A stretch of DNA of 64,000 nucleotides. Origin: Magicicada septendecula. Taxonomy: Eukaryota; Arthropoda; Insecta; Hemiptera; Cicadidae. Shown here in pieces: positions 55,401-64,000 of this stretch (within the stretch, counting starts at the first letter, position 1; every line of letters starts with the position of its first letter). Both the position numbers and the translations under genes were made by a program. Location of the stretch: positions 371,647,258-371,711,257 of the forward strand of contig CM068372.1 of the NCBI GenBank assembly GCA_034769895.1, written 5' to 3'. The notes below the pieces were generated by a model. That model ran no database searches and had not been told where the DNA came from. It worked only from the letters and a program-made list of their open reading frames with translations.

Positions 55401-58400
55401 CATAGATGTATATATACTACTGGATTGCGTGCTCTAATGCAGGCAAGGCGCGAAACTCGGTCCGGCTGTGACACGTTCCCCCCACCACCCTGTAGTGTAC
55501 TTCCAGTGCAGTCTCGTCTACTTACATGCTGTTTGCATTCCGCGTTTTCATTGACGCGTGATTGTTGGAAGGTTGTGGATGTCTATAAAGTACACTTTAT
55601 AATTTGAAGGTAACAAGATGCCAATGTATTGTGTAGCGTACAACTGTAAGAACTATGCTGTTAAAAACTGCGGCCTGTCATTTCACACATAAGTAAAATT
55701 TTTATCAACAACATTATAACTTACATAACATAGGTATTTTAATCATTGTACTTTAAATAGTATTGATTTATTTATCGATCTCATACTAGTAGTCTGCTCT
55801 GATTAAATTAATGTTTTTTTTCTGAAATTATTAAAATTAAAATAGTAATTTATTTTTGTCAAGTCTACTTTTCACATTGAGACTCTTTTATTGTGTTGAA
55901 AATTGGAAAGGAAATTAGCATATGCTTAATATTGTTGAGTTATTTTCCAATTTTAATAGCAAAAAAGGATATTTTTGAAATTAAGCATTTAATAAAAAAA
56001 AAATTCATTTTTTTTTAAATTTAATGCAGGTTTCCAAAAAGCCCAGAACTTTGAAGCAGGTGGATAAATGCAACGAAGAGAAAAGGCTTTACCCGTCGGC
56101 GCAGTCCAGACTTTGTAGTAAGCATTTCGAAGACAGTGCGTTTGAAGTCGGAGGTATAATAAGAAAATTAAAAAAGGATGCAGTCCCTACTTTATTTGGC
56201 TTCCCACCTCATTTGCACACAAAGCAACCTAAAAGTAGAAGGCTTATTAAGAAATTTGAGGTAAATCTTACTGTTTATATAAAAATATTTAAGCCAATTA
56301 AGTTCATAACTAACTTTTCATTTTTTTAAAAAGGGCTCATACGGGAAATTTTTAATCTTTGCAGTCCGTTTTGGTTACTTATTTGGAAACGGTCAAAATT
56401 AATAGAAAAGAGTGTAGTGATAAAGTATCTTGTTTTGTGAGCCTTTGAGTTTTTTAACTATTTTATCAATCTTAAGGAATATATGAAGTAAAAATTGAAT
56501 TCTATAAATTTCTTTAAAAATTTAAGGGTACTCAATTTCAACCCAAATACTGAAGTAATTTCTATTTAAAAGTGTACATTCTGTTTTAGAATACTGGAAA
56601 AAATGAAGTTCAACAGGAATCAACCCCATCTGTCGAAGCTGATGGCAATCTTGAGGCATCATCATCAACTTCGAATATACATACAGTCCCTCATATTCAA
56701 CAACAACAAAGAATTGTAAGACAATTTATTAATTTTCTATATCTAAGAAATATATTATAATCTAGTCTATTAATGTACTGTATAAAATTAGTATGTAACG
56801 TAACATATATTGGTTACAGGCACCACAATCACCAACTAAAAACATCCTACGTAGAAAAGTTAAAATTTTGCAACAACGTAAAGAAGAAGAGACCAAAAAA
56901 ATCAAAAACATGAGTGACATAATATCGATCCTAAAGAAAAAGATGAGTGCACCTGATAGACTGTTGGAACTCTTAGAGAATAATTTTTCAGGTTTTCCTT
57001 TATATTTAATATTAAGCAATCTAAAAAATAAGTTTAAGAGTAAATTCAATCAGGTATATACGGACCAAATGAAAGATTTTGCCATTATGTTATACTTTTA
57101 TTCACCTAAAGCTTATAATTTTTTGAGGAATAATCAGCTTTCTTTGCCAAAGCCATCCATATTAAGAAAATGAGTTGACAATTTCAACTGCTCACCTGGC
57201 TTTATAGAAGAAGTGTTTTCTTATTTAAAAAATAATGTTAGCATTAAAAGTTATTTGCAACATGAGCATTTGATGGCATGAGCATTAGGAAACAGCTAAT
57301 ATATGATCCAAAAGAAGGTAAGCATATAGGATATATAGATGTAGGGTGTGGTATAAAAATAGATGACCATGAGGCACTTGCAAACGAGGCTTTAGTTTTT
57401 CAAGTCGTTTCTTTGAAAGGTAATTTTAAGTGTGCAGTGGGATATTTTCTTATTAATTCAATAAGTTCTAATGTACTCTCGCAGCTAATTAAAATGGCGG
57501 TTATACAGTTAAAACAAGTTGGCGTCAGTGTACAAAATGTAACATTTGATGGCACAACCACAAATATTGCTGCAATGGAAAAACTTGGCTGTTTTTCCTG
57601 AAAAACCTTTTTTTAGTATTATAGATATTGATCATAACATTTGTGCCATGTTAGATGCTTGCCATATGTTGAAGCTATGTAGAAACACACTTGCTGATAT
57701 AAAGATACTTGAATCGGGCAATGGGAAAAAATACAGTATAAATACATAGAAAATCTGTTATATGTACAAACTAAAGAGGGTTTAAAGTTTGCAAATAAAC
57801 TTTCACACACACACGTTTTCTACAAAAATAAAATAATGAATGTGAAGATAGCTGCACAAACATTAAGTAGTAGTGTTGCTGATGCTTTACAATTTTTACT
57901 TAATAGCAAACATCCCGATTTCGAGGGCTGTGAGGAGACAATTAACTTCATTCAAATAATGGATAGACTGTTTGACTATTTTAATACAAGGGATCCCTTT
58001 GGTAAAGAACCTATAACAAAAAGTAATGATGACTACAGTAAAATGGTGCTATCAACCAGCTATGATTATTTAAGTAAATTAAAAATTGAGGGTGTAGATA
58101 TTGTAAAACATGCCAGAAAGACTTTTGTGTTAGGATTTCATACTAACATTAACTCAATTGGCATTTTGAGTACAAAAATACTAAATGAGCTAGGGTTTAA
58201 ATACATTTTAAGTTACACATTTTCTCAAGATCGCCTTGAATTGCGTTTCTCGTGCATTCGATCAAGGGGCAGTCATAATAATAACCCTAATGTTAATCAG
58301 TTTCGTCATGCATTAAGGAAATTAATGTTTAGGAATATTGTTCAGGCTTCAAAGACAAGTAATAGTTTAGAGTTTGATATAAATCATCAAAATTGTATTC

Positions 58401-59365
58401 TTAGTTTTTACGGACCAGGTAATGCGACGGTTGATAATAACGAAGAAGAGGAAGAATTTTTAGGTCATATGGAATATGATATTGTAAAACAGTGTGAGCT
58501 GTCTTATTACAAAGAAAATATACTTTATTACATATAAGTGGTTTTATTTATAACAAGTAGATAAGATCATGAAATGTACAGAGTGTAGTGATTTGTTACA
58601 AGATGAAATTGAACTTCCCTGTAGTCAATTCAGTTTGTTTTTTATCAAAGGGAAGATTGATAAGAGCATCTTATGAAGTATTTAAACTAGTAAAATTTGT
58701 GTATAATTTATTTATAGCATTAAGGGATAAACAAAATTTTAATTCTAATCACTGCATTTCATTAGCTTGTAGATATTTTAAAAGGAGTTTGTTTAAGGGG
58801 CATATTTCTAATTTTGATTTTACAGATGACAGCCATGAGCTCAAATTGATAAAATTAATAGGTAGTGTGTTTTTTAAAATAGTTTGCAATGCATTTGCAA
58901 AAGAAAAAACTGCACTGTTGAATAAATCAAAGTTAGGGGTACGTCAGAAATTAAACAAAATTATAAAAATATGCATAAAAATGTACTCTTATACCTAAAA
59001 AATCCAAAATTAATACTCATATTAAAATTGTAAATTAAATGATATAAAATAATAGAATATAATGTTTTTAAACATATCTAAGTTTAAATATTTGTAAAAT
59101 TGCAACAATAAATTACGTGCCATTTTAAAACAATGTGTACATTTCTCCTCTGTTTATAGAATACCTACTGTTCTTTGTTTATTAAAAATTACTTCAATTG
59201 TGGTCGGTTTTGAAGCGAATAAATGACTAAACTCGATGTTTCATTAGCGAGTTTCAATGCAGCGCAGCTGGTAGAACCACTACAGAGTGGTGGGGAGAGC
59301 TGAACAGCCACGGACCGAATTCATAGCACAGCATTAGCAATCCAGTAGTATATATACATCTATGC
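55401..59365 (+). mobile_element. P element (THAP9-type), 3965 bp
   Basis: Terminal inverted repeats CATAGATGTATATATACTAC followed by TGGATTGC are perfect over 28 bp. The 8-bp target duplication is TTTATAAC (55393-55400) and CTTATAAC (59366-59373), one mismatch. Beyond the ends, about 110 bp of imperfect inverted subterminal repeat follow (CGGTCCG, CCCCACCAC and CTGTAGTG in both). The gene inside has introns and encodes a THAP plus RNase H-like transposase. P elements make 8-bp duplications. Confidence 0.95.
55618..58998 (+). pseudogene. P-element transposase (THAP domain, multi-exon), inactivated
   Basis: Exon 1 (from 55618) reads MPMYCVAYNCKNYAVKNCGL, the start of a THAP zinc finger. After an intron (to ~56029) come FPKSPEL, RLCSKHFEDSAFEVGG and AVPTLFGFPPH, completing the C2CH THAP module. 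Further exons: 56589-56715, then 56820-57250 with KIKNMSDIISILKKK, ILSNLKNKFK, FAIMLYFYSPKAYNFLRNNQ and SPGFIEEV. The catalytic part has DGMSIRKQLIY (57274), VTFDGTTTNIAAMEKLGC, and FSQDRLELRFSCIRSRGSHN with the C-terminal acidic residue. Downstream CTECSDLL to 58998 finishes it. Stops and shifts near 56060, 57170, 57600, 57750 and 58536 show decay. Confidence 0.9.
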
Positions 59366-59372
59366 TTATAAC

Positions 59373-59416
59373 CTGAACCGGTTTTCACTTTTAAAAAGCT
59401 TCTTCAGAGGGGCAAC
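59373..59416 (-). ncRNA. Hammerhead ribozyme (copy E), decayed stem II
   Basis: Minus strand: stem I CCT/AGG, CTGAAGA, a weak CTTT/AAAG stem II with extra bases, GAAA, stem III AACCGGTT (fully self-complementary), cleavage base C. Stem II lacks the GC pairs of copy D, so activity is doubtful. The P element lies 8 bases away on the stem I side. Confidence 0.55.
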
Positions 59417-59476
59417 CTCTACATTTTTACCGATAAAAAGTTTTGTGTTCCGAGTCATAGTGAAATAATTATATTT

Positions 59477-59515
59477 AGTTAAGTAATGGACACGTCATGG
59501 ACAATGAAATCCAAG
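59477..59515. repeat. Outer flank of CGGAACACAAA repeat family
   Basis: AGTTAAGTAATGGACACGTC and the following ATGGACAATGAAATCCAAG are shared with 27055-27095 and, inverted, 43806-43848. Confidence 0.7.
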
Positions 59516-59966
59516 AATACAAATAATCATATGTTTTGTAAAATTTGTATAAACTTTTCTCTAGTACCGTATTCTCTGCAATTATCATTTACCTGGACAA
59601 ATCTGCAATTAAATCTCAGTGACTTGCAACCAAATATCTGGATACTTATATTCGTAAAACATGTAGTAGCCTATGTAATTATGAAAAACAATCATCTAAG
59701 GTTAGAGTTCAAAAAAAAGGTTAAAGTTCTGTGGTAGACACTGCAGACATTCTTACTAAATAAAATCATAGTTCATAAAACTACACAAAATTTGGTATCC
59801 ACACCAAGAATACAAATACTGTAATGTGTATTGAGACCAGTATGGGTATACTGAACTGAAATTATGAAATTTGATTATGTCAGGTATTGATCAGTACTGA
59901 TCAGCCTTTACTACAATACTGTGGTCACTAACCTGACACCCATGTTAGTGTTTTTAGCTCATTTAT

Positions 59967-60009
59967 AGCACTGAAGATGTCCAGCAAAGGCCTGGTTGAA
60001 ACGTTTGCT
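59967..60009 (+). ncRNA. Possible hammerhead-like motif (weak)
   Basis: AGCA, CTGAAGA, CCAG...CTGG stem, GAAA, ACGT, T, TGCT: the order is right and stem I pairs four bases, but stem II is separated from the core by unpaired TGT/TT and stem III is only ACGT. It may be a chance match or a diverged copy. Confidence 0.35.
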
Positions 60010-61821
60010 GAAATGAACAGCATTGGACCACAGCCAACAGCCCAGAAGGAAATAGTTTTAATAACATTGACTCCAGCAGTGTAAGCCTCCGACAAAGTTT
60101 ATAATGCTTGTATTTTTACAAATCTTTGTAATATGCTTAATCTTTATATGCTTGTATTTTTTCAAGTATAAACTATATTAATCAAAACAATATCAAGGTA
60201 CATATTTTTTAATGTTTTTATATTTTCTAAATAATGCATTAAAATTGAAAGTTAAAAAAAGTGAAATTAGAGAGATGAGTTATTAAATTGTATTTGTATA
60301 TTAAAATTTTGTATTTTCCCTAAGCTCTTCTCACTCCACTCTAGAGGAATACCTCTTGTGTTCAGAGCTACTGATCTAAATATTGAATTATTATAACGAA
60401 TTATTTACAATTTTATTCAAATATTTTAAATATAAAACATTATTCATTTTCTAAATTATATGGTAAACAGATAGTAACATGTTGGTAAGCTGTACCACTT
60501 GAATTTATTACAGTTTAGTAAAAAATATAAATTAATTATATTCTTAATTCAAGATCTAAATTTCATAAAACCAGTGTCTGTTTATCACAGGCTGAACGTA
60601 TTAATTAATGGAGTATATAATGGTTTAACCTACTAAGTCTCTGATGATGCTGATATTATGTGAATTGTACAACAGGGTACATATTAATGCAACATCTACA
60701 TAAGAATATGAAATTTATAAAATTATTATACACATGAATATTATCTATAGTATACAAAACCTGTTATTATTTAGACAAAGACATTGCTAAACAAAAATAA
60801 ATGTTAAATTCTAAAGAAAAATTAATTATTCATTCAATTAAAAATTTGTTTTTTTAAACCATAAAAGCAAAAATGTTACAATACAAAGTGTCACTATGCT
60901 TGACCAGTTCATTCTTTAGTATAAAATCTCAAATCAGACATGTTAAACAATTTAGAGAGCTTACTGAATGTACTATTACATTTTTATTACTTTTGAGTAT
61001 GTTTTGTAGTTACTAATCTAACATTGTCAAAAATACAGTTATAATTACAAAAATGATCCCAGGAAGTATCTGTTACACAAATCCTGATTACACTTCCTAT
61101 AAAATGTTATACTTTATAATGGCTTCACCCATTTATTATTAAATACTACATCATCTTACTATTATTTTGTGAGATGAAATTAATGTATAATGTAGTTCTG
61201 AAATAACAAAACTGTAGGGAAATGATTGTATCATAAGTATATTAATTAATGTGTTATAATTACAGTAAGGAATAAAAATGAAATAAAGAAATAATAACAA
61301 TTAAAGTATACTTGGTTTTGTACATAATTTTCCCATTAACTATATGCATGGAAAGCTTTGATTTTCACTTTTTTGTTTATTTGAGTCGCCTGTTTTTAAA
61401 TAAATTGTATACATTTAATGTTTTTTAATGTCTTATTTCCTTTGTTACTGTATTTATTTATTTATTTTTATTATAATATTATATTTGTTATTACTTATTT
61501 AATTCATTCGTTTGTTATTTACATACATAAGGTAAGGTTTGATAAATGGGTACTAGTAGAGTATCATATTAATGTTCATATTCTATACACAGAATGTTGC
61601 GTGACTGGTACCAACTACTTACCACAATTTAATAATAGACACACATATAAATAATTCTAATAATAGTAATTTTATTAATCTATCCCTAATCATGTTTTAA
61701 CTTCTATTTATAATTTTAAGGTTGTGTATTGCATGGACACGTGAGCACGCATAAACACAACACACACACAATACATAAGTAATAGTTAGGATACATATTA
61801 TATTTTATAATAAAAAATAGC

Positions 61822-61822
61822 A

Positions 61823-61865
<43 letters not shown>

Positions 61866-61866
61866 A
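61822..61866. repeat. (AAT)n(ATT)n palindromic microsatellite
   Basis: About seven AAT units run directly into about eight ATT units, forming a perfect hairpin-capable sequence. Confidence 0.9.
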
Positions 61867-62100
61867 AATAAATAATATTGGGCCATTAATTATACAAGAG
61901 TCATACAATTTAAATAAACACAATAGACTATGTGATATGTTTATATCATACACAGGGTGTAATGCGTTTGATTTTTTTATCGATTTAATCAGTTTTAATC
62001 AAGTAGGTATTGGATGGCGCTAACAGATTTAAGCATCCTCTCTGTCTATTCCTGCTTGGACTTCCTACAGTAAGTATAATTTGTTTAAAAGGAATAATTA

Positions 62101-62600
62101 CAAATATTTAGTACCAAGCCACGTGTTGTTCAATAAAATATATTGCAACTTACCGTCTGCGGCTTCCAGAAACAACGTCTTCACAAAGTTGACATGTTTC
62201 GGGACGTTCAAATATTTAGTACCAAGCCACGTGTTGTTCAATCAGATATATTGCAACTTACCGTCTGCGGCTTCCAGAAACAACGTCTTCACAAAGTTGA
62301 CATGTTTTGGGACAAAACACGGGTGGGAGCAAAACGTAATTCAGTGCGCGGTCAATCTCCGTACGATGTACATCATTATAAACCTTCGCGCTCGCTTTTA
62401 GACATTTAAGTATTCATATTGTTTTAAATTATTTATTTCATGTTGGATTTTAATATTTTAATTAATTGACAAATGTATCAACTTAAATGATACACGATTA
62501 TTTTATGTTCTGATGATGGGACAAGTGTCCCGAAACATGTCAACTTTGTGAAGACGTTGTTTCTGGAAGCCGCAGACGGTAAGTTGCGATATATTTGATT
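62101..62600. repeat. Repeat G: hammerhead family with tandem half-copies
   Basis: Two tandem 108-bp units (62101-62208 and 62209-62316) end in GACATGTTT(C/T)GGGAC, the minus-strand 3' half of a hammerhead. The inverted copy at 62507-62600 holds the complete ribozyme followed by AACTTTGTGAAGACGTTGTT. This looks like tandem-plus-inverted terminal repeats of a Penelope-like element, without its gene. Confidence 0.8.
62507..62544 (+). ncRNA. Hammerhead ribozyme (repeat G)
   Basis: Stem I GTT/AAC, core CTGATGA at 62510, stem II GGGACAAGTGTCCC, GAAA, stem III ACATGT (self-complementary), cleavage base C62541. All core bases are conserved. Confidence 0.8.
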
Positions 62601-63592
62601 GAAGCATAATTGTTTCTATAATTTCAAACATACAACTTTAATGGGGTTAATTATTATGCTAACTGTGATTAATTAATTATGTAAATATACTAATTGCATA
62701 ATGAGATCGTGTAATCACTCAATTAGGTTGCTCATATCAACTGATTGAAGCTAAGTGACACGTTAGTTCCTTTATGTTAGCATAATTATTGCATGGAGAC
62801 TCTAATTGTTGTATACATTAATAAAACTACTATAAATCATTCAAGTGCCATTACTTTCTTGTTCTGAGGTAACTTGACAATAATGAACGCATATATTCTG
62901 GATAAAATAAACACTTATTTATTTAACATCATATCATTAAATAAAGAGACTTCAATATATAAAATATGGATGATTCCCTGTAAATACATTCATAAAAAGA
63001 ATATAAAAGAACACATGTATATATATCAAATTACAATGCGAATCCAATACGTTGTTTGCTGGAAAACATACACATACATATATAATACAATCGATATATA
63101 GAAAACACAAATAGTCAAACAATAAATCTTATACTAATGCGTTCATTGCTTGCCTCAGATGAATAGCGTTAATTATTTTTACACGACTGCTAAAAAGGAG
63201 TGTTATGTTTTCAGTGGTAGGGTATGTATGTATGTATGTATGTATGTTTGTTCCACTATAACTTTTTAACGGCTTTACCGATTTTGATGTTCGATGGCTC
63301 GATGGATTCCTTACTTCACCAGAAGTGTCATAGACTATATATCACCGTGAGTTGACTTCCGGTTTTGACCGGAAGTGAATACAAGTGATCGGTCCTAACG
63401 ATTTTTTTTGTTCGTTTATTGGTCTATCAGGTGGCGCTAGTGGAAGGTATTCTGTAAAGTTCACTCCAGATAGCGCTCGCGATTTAAGACCACGCTCACA
63501 AATACTATGTTAGCGCGCTATTGTGTGAGAGTATAGATGTGCAATCCGTGAGATACAGAGAACAGCTGATCTGAAAGTATATCTATATACAT

Positions 63593-63627
<35 letters not shown>

Positions 63628-63652
63628 CAATGAATATACATATATAAACTTA
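62601..63652. other. Non-coding stretch before the helicase
   Basis: No gene seen. A TGTATG/ATGT microsatellite (63219-63247) is followed by TTCCACTATAACTTTTTAAC and GGCTTTACCGATTTTGATGT, a word combination often seen at the start of mobile helicase elements, so the element probably begins near 63200. A (CA)n run lies at 63592-63617. Confidence 0.45.
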
Positions 63653-64000
63653 ATGAATTTTCAGCAGCGCCAATTGTTCAAAATGATTTCAGACAGATTG
63701 CTTCCCAGTGAAAATAATACTGAGCCATTACGTGTGTTCGTTACTGGAGGAGCAGGCACCGGCAAAACCTTTACTCTGAAAATTATTGTAGAACAGATTC
63801 GTCGTCTTTCTCATTTACCTGCAAGCAGAGCTGTTACGGTAGCAGCACCCACAGGTGTCGCTGCAAGATTGATTGGAGGTAGCACTTTGCACTCTACTTT
63901 TGCCCTTCCTATCGAAAAAGGCAAGGTGACAGCTCTTCGCCCTCTTACTGGTGAGCGTCTTCAAAGGGAACGGCTAAGGTGGAAGCATATTAATTGGCTA
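63653..64000 (+). CDS. Pif1-type helicase, N-terminal part (runs off window)
   Basis: From MNFQQRQLFKMISDRLLPSE (63653) the frame is open to the window end. RVFVTGGAGTGKTFTLKIIV is the Walker A motif (GGAGTGKT) of Pif1/RecD-like superfamily 1B helicases, and TVAAPTGVAARLIGGSTLHS is the conserved motif Ia region. It would unwind DNA 5' to 3'. Stand-alone copies of this type in insects usually belong to Helitron-like or related elements; the Rep nuclease half is not seen upstream, so a 5'-truncated Helitron or another Pif1 element remain possible. A splice acceptor TTTTCAG at 63658-63664 could instead start an exon. Confidence 0.75.
   Translation, partial: MNFQQRQLFKMISDRLLPSENNTEPLRVFVTGGAGTGKTFTLKIIVEQIRRLSHLPASRAVTVAAPTGVAARLIGGSTLHSTFALPIEKGKVTALRPLTGERLQRERLRWKHINWL

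Larger units (their letters stand above)
55325..59476. repeat. CGGAACACAAA-family palindrome E, split by a P element
   Basis: Left part 55325-55400 and right part 59366-59476 are inverted arms (TATTTCACTACGACTCGGAA against its complement ending at 59476). Removing the P element joins CTTATAAC to CTGAACC, giving the same order as copy D at 17505-17540. The centre holds hammerhead E. Confidence 0.8.
59516..62100. other. AT-rich intergenic stretch
   Basis: No gene seen. It contains a possible hammerhead (59967-60009) and an AAT/ATT palindromic microsatellite (61822-61866). Short frames at 59486-59737 and 61418-61654 have random composition. Confidence 0.45.

Noticed and set aside
60640-60670. 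CTGATGATGCTGATATTATG as a hammerhead
   Set aside because: No GAAA box and no stem II follow the CTGATGA.

Overview
The window reads as non-genic DNA from an invertebrate genome, most likely an insect. It is AT-rich, has no operons and no recognisable host gene, and almost every codable stretch belongs to a transposable element. The families seen are typical of arthropods: BEL/Pao and Ty3/Gypsy LTR elements, a Penelope-like element (PLE) with a GIY-YIG endonuclease, non-LTR reverse transcriptase relics, several hAT elements, mariner and DD41D (rosa-type) elements, a pogo element with a PHD finger, a P element with a THAP domain, and a Pif1 helicase cut by the window end. Species cannot be fixed from the sequence.

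Layout. 1-1066: BEL/Pao gag relic (-). 1141-1376: hammerhead-bearing palindrome. 2046-9920: hAT-A element with an exact 8-bp target duplication (CTGACTGG), into which a hammerhead palindrome (2532-2713) and a truncated Gypsy element (Gypsy-1, -) went. 10053-17440: non-LTR relics and a mariner relic, with Gypsy-2 (11192-16406, -) inserted in a reverse transcriptase frame. 17461-20160: PLE relic (-) ending in a hammerhead ribozyme and split by a second hammerhead palindrome (17957-18454) and an unknown 1.1-kb insert. 20214-21511: DD41D mariner, one stop from intact. 22106-24973: pogo element. 26119-27047: internally deleted mariner. 27310-28060: non-LTR relic. 28061-34890: mostly AT-rich DNA with tandem and inverted repeats. 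34899-43027: hAT-B gene (-), split by hAT-C (37066-42309, +, exact 8-bp duplication), whose intron holds two small non-autonomous elements. 44507-47579: hAT-D gene and one terminus. 47639-54332: a near-complete LTR element with 1.9-2.0 kb repeats, an open gag-like frame and almost no pol. 55401-59365: P element inserted into another hammerhead-family repeat. 62101-62600: hammerhead repeat with tandem half-copies. 63653-64000: Pif1 helicase start.

The strongest unifying signal is a set of hammerhead ribozymes (CTGANGA, stem II, GAAA, short self-complementary stem III) at six places. They fall into several sequence families, mostly sit in long inverted repeats, and in one case lie directly 3' of a PLE GIY-YIG frame. 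Hammerheads in PLE terminal repeats are known; the palindromic two-strand copies, independently inserted with 11-12 bp target duplications, are the part worth checking. The second unusual signal is the gag-only LTR element, whose LTR ends carry tandem copies of an LTR-end plus primer-binding-site module.

How the parts work together: they do not form a pathway. The window is a nested record of insertions. Relative ages can be read from it: hAT-B before hAT-C, the PLE before its palindrome insert, the hammerhead repeat before the P element, and the non-LTR relic before Gypsy-2. The 47.6-54.3 kb LTR element looks young because its two LTRs are nearly identical. All boundaries and motifs were read by eye; no alignment, folding or database search was run.
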